From contig WTCE01000094.1 in the NCBI GenBank assembly GCA_013138735.1, forward strand, positions 33,333 through 97,332: a stretch of 64,000 bases of DNA. Direction: 5' to 3'. The notes below the pieces were generated by a model. The model saw nothing but the letters and a program-made list of their open reading frames with translations. It made no database searches and was not told the origin of the DNA. Each line of letters starts with the position of its first letter. The stretch's first letter is position 1. This document shows positions 10,500 through 17,451 of the stretch, one piece after another. Source of the stretch: Crocinitomix sp. Its GTDB lineage: Bacteria; Bacteroidota; Bacteroidia; Flavobacteriales_D; Crocinitomicaceae. The position numbers and the translations under genes were made by a program.

Positions 10500-10531
10500 T
10501 TTGAGCAAATGGCGTAATACTTTTATCTTTG
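10500..10531 (+). promoter_or_regulatory. Bacteroidota-type promoter, near-consensus
   Basis: TTTG at 10500-10503, a 20-base spacer and TATCTTTG at 10524-10531 match the Bacteroidota sigma-ABfr consensus (TTTG-N19-21-TAnnTTTG). The DUF6495-like gene starts 22 bases after the -7 box. Probably it also drives the flavoprotein gene four bases further on. Confidence 0.8.
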
Positions 10532-10552
10532 TCGTATTAAAAAGGTGATTGA

Positions 10553-11020
10553 ATGGCAAAGTATAGAGATTTAACGAAGGAAGAGCTCATTACATTTGAG
10601 AAAGAGTTTGTTGATTATTTAGTAGTAAACGGCATTGTGGCAAGCGATTGGGAGCGCATGAAATTGGAGAATAACGAAAAAGCTGAACAAATCGTCAGCC
10701 TTTTTAGTGATGTGATAATGGAGGGTGTTTTGCGAAAAATTAAATTTTTAGAAAGACGTACCAAAGCATATGTGCAAGCCGTGCAATGTTTAAACGATAA
10801 AATGTTGATGGTTGCTGTAAGTTGCAAAGACAAATCATATAATATGTCTGACTTCAAAGAAGGAACGGCCAAAGAGGTAATTGTGGATTCTTTTGAAATG
10901 CATCAAGGCGAAAAGGCGTATCACAAAACACGCGAAGAAGTACTTTTTGAAATGGTTTCACAAGGATATGACATTTCAGACGGTCAATTATTTAAATCAT
11001 TGCTATTAGCAACAGTTTAA
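10553..11020 (+). CDS. DUF6495-like conserved hypothetical protein
   Basis: This 155-residue soluble protein opens with YRDLTKEELITFEKEFVDYL and VVNGIVASDWERMK, then SLFSDVIMEGVLRKIKFLE, a layout I associate with the Flavobacteriia family DUF6495; the family name is from memory. No catalytic motif is visible. The second half predicts a beta-alpha region (KMLMVAVSCKD ... VIVDSFEMHQG). It has a near-consensus promoter of its own. The HI0933 flavoprotein gene starts just four bases after its stop, so the two are co-transcribed. Confidence 0.72.
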   Translation: MAKYRDLTKEELITFEKEFVDYLVVNGIVASDWERMKLENNEKAEQIVSLFSDVIMEGVLRKIKFLERRTKAYVQAVQCLNDKMLMVAVSCKDKSYNMSDFKEGTAKEVIVDSFEMHQGEKAYHKTREEVLFEMVSQGYDISDGQLFKSLLLATV

Positions 11021-11023
11021 GAG

Positions 11024-12247
11024 ATGATGAAAGTAGCAGTGATTGGAGGAGGTGCAGCTGGTTTTTTTGCAGCTATTCATGCCAAGGAAAACTTTCCTCA
11101 GGCAGAAGTCACAATTTTTGAAAAATCTAAAAAATTATTAGCCAAGGTTAAAGTTTCTGGTGGTGGAAGGTGTAATGTTACCAATGGATGCACATCCATA
11201 ACAGAACTTTCAAAAGCTTATCCGCGCGGTGAAAAAAAAATGCGGAAAGCATTCGGAGTTTTTAACACTAAACATACCATGGAATGGTTTGAAAAACGTG
11301 GCATTGAACTTACGATTCAGGATGATAATTGCGTTTTTCCAGTCAGTCAAAATTCACAAACTATTATTGATTGCTTTTTAAATGAAACGCGGCGATTAGG
11401 TGTTGTGGTCAAAACTGAAAGTCCGGTTATTGGTTTAAAACCTTTGGAAACAGGAGAAATTCAATTGGATTTTAGAGGTGATAATAGTGCTGTATTTGAT
11501 AAAGTAATTGTGGCGACCGGTGGTTCTCCAAAAAGGCAAGGTTTAGATTGGTTAGCCGATTTAGGTCATGAAATTGAGGAACCAGTACCATCACTTTTTA
11601 CGTTTAATATGCCGCATGAAAATGTGAAAGAACTAATGGGAATAGTGGTGGAAAAAACAATCACTAAAATACAAGGAACCAAGTTGAAATCAGACGGTCC
11701 GTTGTTAATTACACATTGGGGAATGAGCGGCCCTTCAATACTCAAATTGTCAGCTTTTGGAGCACGGATATTGAGCGAAATGGATTATAAATTTAAAATT
11801 CAGGTGAACTGGGTTAATATTCAGAATATCAATTTAGTGGAGGAGGAGTTATTGAGGTTAGTAGATGAGCATGGTCAAAAACAAATTGCATCCATTCGTC
11901 CTTATTATATTCCAGATAGATTGTGGCGTTTTTTAATTGAAAAAGCAAAATTGGAACCCACTAAAAAGTGGAATGAATTGGGCAAAAAAGGCATCAATAA
12001 AATTGTAAACATTTTAACGAATGACATCTACGACGTGCAAGGGAAAACAACCTTTAAGGAAGAGTTTGTAACCTGCGGAGGGATTAGTTTAAATTCGATT
12101 GATTTTAAAACTATGGAAAGTAGGGTTTGCAAAAATTTATATTTTACGGGTGAATTAATGGATGTGGATGGCATAACGGGAGGTTATAATTTCCAAGCTG
12201 CTTGGACTACAGCTTTTATTGCAGGTAAATTACAAGAATCACTTTAG
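11024..12247 (+). CDS. HI0933/BaiN-type NAD(P)/FAD-dependent oxidoreductase
   Basis: The 407-residue product begins with an FAD-binding fold, VAVIGGGAAGFFAAI (GxGxxG near residues 7-12), followed by the family signature KVSGGGRCNVTNG at about residues 45-57. The C-terminal FAD motif LYFTGELMDVDGITGGYNFQ is also characteristic of the HI0933/BaiN/RdsA flavoprotein family. Members are soluble flavoenzymes; some have been proposed to reduce bile acids or act on aminoacetone, but most have no known substrate. Two adjacent ATGs open the frame. The gene shares a transcription unit with the DUF6495-like gene. Length and motifs are normal for the family. Confidence 0.9.
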   Translation: MMKVAVIGGGAAGFFAAIHAKENFPQAEVTIFEKSKKLLAKVKVSGGGRCNVTNGCTSITELSKAYPRGEKKMRKAFGVFNTKHTMEWFEKRGIELTIQDDNCVFPVSQNSQTIIDCFLNETRRLGVVVKTESPVIGLKPLETGEIQLDFRGDNSAVFDKVIVATGGSPKRQGLDWLADLGHEIEEPVPSLFTFNMPHENVKELMGIVVEKTITKIQGTKLKSDGPLLITHWGMSGPSILKLSAFGARILSEMDYKFKIQVNWVNIQNINLVEEELLRLVDEHGQKQIASIRPYYIPDRLWRFLIEKAKLEPTKKWNELGKKGINKIVNILTNDIYDVQGKTTFKEEFVTCGGISLNSIDFKTMESRVCKNLYFTGELMDVDGITGGYNFQAAWTTAFIAGKLQESL

Positions 12248-12269
12248 AAGTTGTTTAAATTTCGAAACT

Positions 12270-13214
12270 ATGAACAAGTTTGACCGCGTTGTTACGACAT
12301 TGATGCTTTTACAGACTAAAAAAATCGTTCGTGCACATGAATTGTCTGATCGGTTTGAAGTGAGTTTAAGAACAATTTATCGCGATTTAAAAACCTTGGA
12401 AAATGCTGGGGTACCCATTCATGCCGAAGCAGGAGTAGGCTATTCATTAGTTGATGGTTATAGTTTGCCACCCGTGATGTTCACTGAAAATGAAGCCACT
12501 TCATTCATAATTGCCGAAAAATTAGTGGCTAAAATGACAGATGAGGCCACTGCCCAAGTATTTTCAGAGGCCGTGGATAAAATTAAAGCTGTTTTAAGAT
12601 CTGACGAAAAGGAGAAGATCAATAAATTGGGAGATCACGTTCTTGTTTCTTCCCGCATTTCACGATTGCAAGAGAGCAACATGCAACGTATGCCGCAAAT
12701 ATTGAATAGTATAAATGGAAAAACGGTACTGGAGCTAGATTATGCGGCGGCTTATAATAATACCTTAACAACACGGAAAATAGAGCCTTTAGGAATTCAC
12801 TTTTATTCAGATCATTGGCATTTAATCGCTTATTGCAGGCTGCGGAAGGCTTATCGTGATTTTAGGATAGACCGGATCCAAGACTTGCGTTTAACTGATT
12901 TAATATTTGAAGGTGATCATCCAAATCTAAAAGAGTACTTGAACGAAATTGCTGCGCAGCAGGACCTCACAAAGGTTGTTATTCAATTCAAAGGAGGTTC
13001 GGAACGATATGGCAGAACTGAAAAATTTTATCATGGCTATGTGAGTCAAGAAGAGAATGACGCCGGAGTAAAAATGCAATTCTTAACGCCATCAATTAGT
13101 GGGACAGCGCATTGGCTGCTTATTTTTACGGATCAAATTGAAATAATTGAGCCCGCGTCGTTGAAGGATGCTATACTTGAGTTGACAGAGAAGTTGGTTT
13201 TAAACTATCGGTGA
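12270..13214 (+). CDS. WYL-domain DeoR/YafY-type transcriptional regulator
   Basis: The product (314 residues from ATG 12270, MNKFDRVVTTLMLL) has an N-terminal winged HTH of the HTH_11 type (VRAHELSDRFEVSLRTIYRDLKTL, residues ~20-45), and a WYL domain of which GIHFYSDHWHLIAYCRLRKAYRDFRIDRI is the core, followed by a C-terminal WCX-like extension. WYL regulators bind small ligands or nucleic acids and usually repress nearby genes. A start at 12219 would overlap the flavoprotein gene and add a non-family N-terminus, so I reject it. The nearest downstream gene encodes an SRPBCC protein preceded by a TGACA-N6-TGTCA palindrome, a typical arrangement of a YafY-like regulator and its target. Confidence 0.88.
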   Translation: MNKFDRVVTTLMLLQTKKIVRAHELSDRFEVSLRTIYRDLKTLENAGVPIHAEAGVGYSLVDGYSLPPVMFTENEATSFIIAEKLVAKMTDEATAQVFSEAVDKIKAVLRSDEKEKINKLGDHVLVSSRISRLQESNMQRMPQILNSINGKTVLELDYAAAYNNTLTTRKIEPLGIHFYSDHWHLIAYCRLRKAYRDFRIDRIQDLRLTDLIFEGDHPNLKEYLNEIAAQQDLTKVVIQFKGGSERYGRTEKFYHGYVSQEENDAGVKMQFLTPSISGTAHWLLIFTDQIEIIEPASLKDAILELTEKLVLNYR

Positions 13215-13220
13215 TCAATT

Positions 13221-13385
13221 ATCAATGCGCTGCGCTGAGCTCGTCGAAGTGTACAATTATCAATATTAAAATCTCAAACCTTAAATCCCAAAATCGAATA
13301 TCTAACAGCGATCCGTCAGCTGACGGAGAGCGATCTAAGTACTAACAGCGTAGCAGTCTAAATACTAACGACTAGAGACTAACGA
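13221..13385. repeat. Intergenic composite repeat region, copy B
   Basis: The region carries the same building blocks as 1-121: a REP-like unit at 13232-13251 (GCGCTGAGCTCGTCGAAGTG), then TACAATTATCAAT, then TCTAACAGCGATC..., AGCGATCTAAGTACTAACAGCGTAGCAGTCTA, with the short perfect palindrome CCGTCAGCTGACGG near 13314-13327 inserted between. It ends in CGACTAGAGACTAACGACTAAAC, whose reverse complement resembles 41081-41110. No coding potential. Confidence 0.6.
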
Positions 13386-13401
13386 CTAAACCTAAACCTG
13401 T

Positions 13402-13435
13402 TGACATACTGTTGTCACTTGGGGGGGTATCTTTA
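13402..13435 (+). promoter_or_regulatory. Promoter with operator-like palindrome upstream of SRPBCC gene
   Basis: TGACA-TACTGT-TGTCA (13402-13417) is a perfect five-base inverted repeat, followed by a run of seven G and a TATCTTTA box at 13428-13435 that resembles the -7 TAnnTTTG. The palindrome sits where a repressor would block the -33 region. The WYL regulator encoded just upstream is the obvious candidate ligand-responsive repressor; this is inference. Confidence 0.5.
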
Positions 13436-13451
13436 CCAAAATTTAAGATTT

Positions 13452-13877
13452 ATGAAAACTTTAAGACACGTTAGCTCTGTATTGTTAGCTACTGATAAAC
13501 AAAAACTTTGGGATGTAATGACACAAGGAGATTGGACAGAGAAATATATGTTCAGTTGCCGTTTAATTTCCAATTATACGATTGGGTCAAATGTAGACTG
13601 GAAGGGAAGTTTTGACGGTCAAGATTATTTTTTAACAGGAATACTTTTAGAAATTGAACCCTTAAAATTGTTCAAATATACTTTGATTGATCCTGAACAA
13701 TTTGACGCGAGCGAACCGAATAATTTTGTAATTATCACATACGAAATTAAAGAACAAGGTGATAAATTATTGTTGACGGTTGTGAATGAAACAAATGATG
13801 GAAATGCTGAAAGAATGAAAGAAATCGTAGGAGGTTGGGAAGGAATGATATTTCCTGCGATTGAAGCATTGCTTTAA
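13452..13877 (+). CDS. SRPBCC (AHSA1-like) domain protein
   Basis: The product is about 141 residues from ATG 13452 (MKTLRHVSSVLLATDKQKLW). It shows the START/SRPBCC pattern: an N-terminal strand followed by a tryptophan-bearing helix (VMTQGDWTEKYMF), the strand pair SNVDWKGSFDGQDYFLTGILLEIEPLKLFKYTL, and a C-terminal helix ending GGWEGMIFPAIEALL. The family forms a hydrophobic-cavity fold used for ligand binding or small-molecule turnover. An upstream start at 13401 would run through the operator-like palindrome and promoter and is rejected. The gene is followed by a convergent ATP-grasp gene after only four bases. Confidence 0.82.
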   Translation: MKTLRHVSSVLLATDKQKLWDVMTQGDWTEKYMFSCRLISNYTIGSNVDWKGSFDGQDYFLTGILLEIEPLKLFKYTLIDPEQFDASEPNNFVIITYEIKEQGDKLLLTVVNETNDGNAERMKEIVGGWEGMIFPAIEALL

Positions 13878-13881
13878 ACGC

Positions 13882-14781
13882 TTAACCAAAATAAACTTCT
13901 TGAATTGCTGCGGCCAATTTGTCTGCGGCTTTTTCATTTTTACGAAACCAAAGTTCTGGTTCAATCAATTCTAACTCCATTAATGCCAATTGATCATTGT
14001 TGTCAATAATTAAGTCTACACGGGCGTAGAGCGGCATGATGTCGCAAGCAGCCACGGCTTGCTGAGAAAAAGCAATCTCAGCTTCGTTAGCTTTGTAATC
14101 GTGTATTGTACCGCCGTGGTCATCTTGAACGCGGTAATCTCCTTCTTTCGCCTGCTTTAAAATTGAATGGCTATAGTTGCCATGAATCACAATATGTGAA
14201 ACCTCACCGATTGTCATTATATTTTTTTGAAAAGGTTGTAATATAAAGTCCTCGGCTTGAATAAGATTGGCAAAAAGGGTTTCGTGTTCGGCATAATTTT
14301 CTGGATTTAAACGATAAGTATGTCGTGCACTTCCAGAAACTGTTGGTTTAATAACTGTTTCCGTCCAACCTAATTTTTGGTGTAGTGAAGTCAATGTTTG
14401 AGTCGAACCGCGCTTAATATAATGACCGTCAACTATTGGTACGCCTTTATCTGCCAAATCTTGCATATAATGTTTGTCCATATTCCACAATATTTGTGGT
14501 GCTGGATTAATTAATTGCGTGAGTTTAGTGACTTTGTTTAACCAAGGTTCAAATTCATTAAAGCGGTGAAAATAGTCCCAAGTGCTTCGAAATAGAATGG
14601 TTTTAGTGCTTGACCAATCAAAATTAGGATCGGCCCAATCTTTTTTAGTCACCTTTAAATTCAATTTTTGAAGTGCATCTTGCACCAATTGATCTTCTTT
14701 TAAAATTTGGTCAGTATACCAATCTGTTTCCCCAGGGCTAACATATTTCTTTTGCGTGAGGATAACTATGTCGTAATTCAT
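13882..14781 (-). CDS. ATP-grasp domain protein (RimK/DcsG-like)
   Basis: This 299-residue protein has an N-terminal pre-ATP-grasp fold (IVILTQKKYVSPGE; TILFRSTWDYFHRFNEFEPWL) and an ATP-grasp core: VIKPTVSGSARHTYRL (lysine and SGS loop), FILQPFQKNI for the adenine-contacting strand, GEVSHIVIHG, and the metal-binding LMELELIEPELWF near the C-terminus. The pattern resembles D-cycloserine synthetase DcsG and related ligases joining a carboxylate to an amine using ATP. The real substrate is unknown. It lies 33 bases downstream of the GNAT gene on the same strand, so a ligase/acetyltransferase pair acting on one small molecule is conceivable. Confidence 0.8.
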   Translation of the reverse strand: MNYDIVILTQKKYVSPGETDWYTDQILKEDQLVQDALQKLNLKVTKKDWADPNFDWSSTKTILFRSTWDYFHRFNEFEPWLNKVTKLTQLINPAPQILWNMDKHYMQDLADKGVPIVDGHYIKRGSTQTLTSLHQKLGWTETVIKPTVSGSARHTYRLNPENYAEHETLFANLIQAEDFILQPFQKNIMTIGEVSHIVIHGNYSHSILKQAKEGDYRVQDDHGGTIHDYKANEAEIAFSQQAVAACDIMPLYARVDLIIDNNDQLALMELELIEPELWFRKNEKAADKLAAAIQEVYFG

Positions 14782-14814
14782 TTAAAAAGCTTTTGAATGG
14801 CTAAGATCGAAAGA

Positions 14815-15324
14815 TTATTTGGAGATTCTAAAAAAAATAGAATCGATTATTCCTTCGCAAGGAGCGTCTTTCCAATATTTCATCCCAATTTTTTCCAGTA
14901 CACGAACAGAGGCGGAGTTTGCTCTAGCTGTGCGGCCAATGATTTCTGTAATACCCAACTCCTTAAAACCAAAAGCTATACAGGCTTCAGCAGCTTCTGT
15001 TGCATATCCTTTCCCCCAATGGTTTTGATGAAATCGGTAACCTAAATCTACCATACCGTCTGGAAGTTTTTTTAAGCCGCACCAACCTAAAATCTCATTG
15101 GTTTCTTTCAAGACAACCGTCCAACGGCCGAATCCATAATCCGTATATGCACTATAGTTTCGAATAAATTTTCGGCTGGCTTCAACTGACTCAAAAGCAA
15201 GATCACCTGTATAGCGCATCACTTCAATGTTTTTATTGAGATGATAAAAGGCTTCAGCATCTGCAAGGTGAAACAGGCGTAATTGTAAGCGTTTTGTCTC
15301 AAATATTGGCTTAGGAGGCTTCAT
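14815..15324 (-). CDS. GNAT family N-acetyltransferase (RimJ/RimL type)
   Basis: The 169-residue product opens with FETKRLQLRLFHLADAEAFYHL and has GWCGLKKLPDGMVDLGYRFHQNHWGKGYATEAAEACIAFGF, in which the QNHWGKGYATEA segment is the acetyl-CoA pyrophosphate-binding motif A (Q/RxxGxG/A). The C-terminal ANSASVRVLEKIGMKY is the usual motif B of RimJ/RimL relatives. It transfers an acetyl group from acetyl-CoA to an amine; the target is unknown. A -7 box (TACTTTTG) is visible upstream at 15341-15348. It is upstream of, and probably co-transcribed with, the ATP-grasp gene. Confidence 0.92.
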   Translation of the reverse strand: MKPPKPIFETKRLQLRLFHLADAEAFYHLNKNIEVMRYTGDLAFESVEASRKFIRNYSAYTDYGFGRWTVVLKETNEILGWCGLKKLPDGMVDLGYRFHQNHWGKGYATEAAEACIAFGFKELGITEIIGRTARANSASVRVLEKIGMKYWKDAPCEGIIDSIFFRISK

Positions 15325-15340
15325 AACTAAGTGCTTTATT

Positions 15341-15348
15341 CAAAAGTA
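15341..15348 (-). promoter_or_regulatory. -7 promoter element for GNAT/ATP-grasp genes
   Basis: Read on the minus strand this is TACTTTTG, matching TAnnTTTG, 17 bases before the GNAT start. A matching -33 TTTG is not clear, so the call rests on one element. Confidence 0.45.
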
Positions 15349-15467
15349 AACAAACTTGGAAATCTATAAGGGCTTGCCATGGGTGAAATTCAGCCGTATT
15401 TTAATAAAATCATAACAAATCTGCTAAAAATTAGTCCTTTTCGTTTAAAATTCCTATATTATTTCAT

Positions 15468-15839
15468 ATGATTTTAAAAGAAAAAGAGGAGCACCAAGCA
15501 TTAATTCAAAAAACAATCAACTATTTGGAAATACACGGTTTTGAAAACATAAAGGCTGATATTGAAGGATATGAGACTCCAAAATCGTTTACAATGAAAA
15601 CGGAAGGGATTGAAATTACGCCGGACATTGTAGCAGAAAACAAAGGAAGAGTGCAATATATTGAGGTGGGTTTAAAATCAGAAGACAAGGAATTGTTGAA
15701 GACAAAATGGAAGTTTTTGAAGACCTGGGCTGAAATGAAGAATAGGACATTTAAAGTTATTGCACACAAGGGGAGTTACGGATTCTCGGATCAAATATTG
15801 GAAGAAATTCACTTGGATAAGTCAGCCTTGCGAATTTAA
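15468..15839 (+). CDS. Hypothetical protein, possible PD-(D/E)XK-like fold (123 aa)
   Basis: I do not recognise the family. The central part reads ITPDIVAENKGRVQYIEVGLKS, that is a PD dipeptide, a beta turn and an E-V-G-L-K strand, in the order used by PD-(D/E)XK nuclease-fold proteins (PDxxA ... xxExxxK). The E-to-K spacing is one residue longer than the usual ExK, so catalytic activity is doubtful. It is followed by a helix (LLKTKWKFLKTWAEMK) and a strand (TFKVIAHKGSYGF), which also suit that fold. There is no signal or membrane segment. It stands alone between divergent and convergent neighbours with no visible promoter consensus. Confidence 0.6.
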   Translation: MILKEKEEHQALIQKTINYLEIHGFENIKADIEGYETPKSFTMKTEGIEITPDIVAENKGRVQYIEVGLKSEDKELLKTKWKFLKTWAEMKNRTFKVIAHKGSYGFSDQILEEIHLDKSALRI

Positions 15840-15918
15840 AAAGCTTTTTTACAAAGCTTCTTTGAGATAAGCTGTTAAAATTTTATTGGTAGAATAAAAC
15901 AACGAGTGAATTACTGCA

Positions 15919-16638
15919 CTAGGGCAACAAGTACTTTGATTTATTGATTAATACTGCTTGTGTGTTATCATTACGCCGGTAAGTTTCAATTGTACGATAA
16001 CCTTCAAACTCTTTGCGTTGAAAGTTTAATTCAAAAACGGGTAAGTGCTCTGGCGAGAAAATGGAACCAATAAAATTAGTTTCAGAAACGTTGAAATTGA
16101 AATAAATAGGAGAGGAGGTCCTATTCTTAAAACGGATGTCCTTATAACCAAAAACAACAGTTGCATCAGAGCCGAGTGGCGTGTAACGTCCGTCTTCTTT
16201 ATACAAATCAAGCGTGTGATTATGTCTTTCGACAATTTCCATTCCACTAACAAGCGCCAAATGATAAATCATACCAGATACCTGACATAATCCTCCGCCA
16301 ATATCCTCTTTTAGACTATCGCCAATGATATTACGCCCCGTTTTATACCCTTTTTCTTTTGTCGGATCGCCAACAATATGCCAAAATGAAAAAACTTCCT
16401 TGGGTTGAATTACAATTTGCTGAATTTCTTTTATAGCCAATCCAATATTGAATACTTTGTTGGCTGCCAAAGGGTTGTAATAAATGGGTTGTTCAATTGA
16501 AACAATTTCAACACTTTTGAGCGGCAACTTAGCTGCGCGAGCAAAGGTTTTAACAATCCCTGATTTTCGATCAGCCCTATTGCGTTGTGCAATACGAATA
16601 TTTCGTTTAATAGAAGCAGGAATAAATTTTCGAATCAC
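15919..16638 (-). CDS. VanW family protein
   Basis: The 239-residue product contains the VanW core: EVFSFWHIVGDPTKEKGYKTGRNI, then GGGLCQVSGMIYHLALVSGMEIVERHNHTL and the C-terminal RYTPLGSDATVVFGYKDIRFKN. VanW was named for a gene of the vanB-type vancomycin resistance cluster, but its biochemical role is unknown. It lacks a signal peptide; the N-terminus is basic (RNIRIAQRNRADRK). The start codon is GTG, overlapping the stop of the upstream methyltransferase gene by four bases (GTGA), so the pair is translationally coupled. There is no resistance cluster here, so the name should not be read as vancomycin resistance. Confidence 0.9.
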   Translation of the reverse strand: MIRKFIPASIKRNIRIAQRNRADRKSGIVKTFARAAKLPLKSVEIVSIEQPIYYNPLAANKVFNIGLAIKEIQQIVIQPKEVFSFWHIVGDPTKEKGYKTGRNIIGDSLKEDIGGGLCQVSGMIYHLALVSGMEIVERHNHTLDLYKEDGRYTPLGSDATVVFGYKDIRFKNRTSSPIYFNFNVSETNFIGSIFSPEHLPVFELNFQRKEFEGYRTIETYRRNDNTQAVLINKSKYLLP

Positions 16639-17312
16639 AGTTTGTTTTTTTGCACAGCGTGGATAAGGTAAGAAGAATATTGCTTCAATGGACTTTTTGT
16701 AATTAGTTGATCCATTCCGAAGACCACTTTACGCAGTTTCTTAGGGAATTGATGCAGGGGCAAAAATAAAACACCTTTGCGTTTAAGTTCTTTCCAATTT
16801 TGTGAATTTACAAAGCCGCGCATTGCTTTTTTGCGAAAAGCGTTGCCGCCATGCCAATTAACAGCCTTATACCGCGATAGTTTTCTTCGTTCGGCAGATG
16901 GATAGTCGAAAATAAAGACGCCGTCGGGTTTTAAAATCCGATTCACTTCCCGGAAAATAGCTTCTGTTTCTGTGGGCGTTAAGTGCATTAATACGTGAAA
17001 GCAAATAACGGTGTCAAATTGATGATTATCAAACGGTGTAGTGTCTGCATTGCCTAAAAAGTATTCACCTTCTGGAAAATTTTCTTTTGCAATCTTGAGC
17101 ATTTCGGCAGAAAAGTCAATACCAGTAGAGCAGTATTCCATAAATCGACCTGTTCCACAACCTAAATTCAAGGTGTTTTTAGAAAAAACGTGCCGATCTA
17201 GGAATATGCGCTCTTGCTTGTCGATAAAACTTCCATAGGTATTGGAAAACCGACTTGAATCATAGTTTTGGGCTATTTCATTATAATAGGTTTGAACATT
17301 CTCCTTAGACAT
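16635..17312 (-). CDS. Class I SAM-dependent methyltransferase
   Basis: The sequence has methyltransferase_11/25-type motifs: motif I TLNLGCGTGRFMEY, motif II STGIDFSAEMLKIAKENF, NADTTPFDNHQFDTVICFHVLMHL (motifs III-IV region), and REVNRILKPDGVFIFDYPS. These bind S-adenosylmethionine. The acceptor is unknown; this type often acts on small molecules, lipids or quinones. I prefer the start at 17312 (MSKENVQTYYNEIAQNYD), which gives the family N-terminus; a start at 17333 would add seven residues. It is coupled to the VanW gene by a four-base overlap, suggesting a joint role at the envelope, which is an inference. Confidence 0.85.
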   Translation of the reverse strand: MSKENVQTYYNEIAQNYDSSRFSNTYGSFIDKQERIFLDRHVFSKNTLNLGCGTGRFMEYCSTGIDFSAEMLKIAKENFPEGEYFLGNADTTPFDNHQFDTVICFHVLMHLTPTETEAIFREVNRILKPDGVFIFDYPSAERRKLSRYKAVNWHGGNAFRKKAMRGFVNSQNWKELKRKGVLFLPLHQFPKKLRKVVFGMDQLITKSPLKQYSSYLIHAVQKNKL

Positions 17313-17451
17313 AGAGCGAATATATGCATTCAATTTCTCACCGTAAAACGTGTTTTATTATTTGACTTAATCGGATTATTAAGTGTTTATAACGAGAACC
17401 TTAGTGATTATTCCAATTCTTATCTATATTCAACGATTCTAAAACTTAAAA

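Noticed and set aside
15919..16638. Vancomycin resistance gene
   Set aside because: VanW alone does not confer resistance and no van ligase, racemase or regulator genes are nearby.
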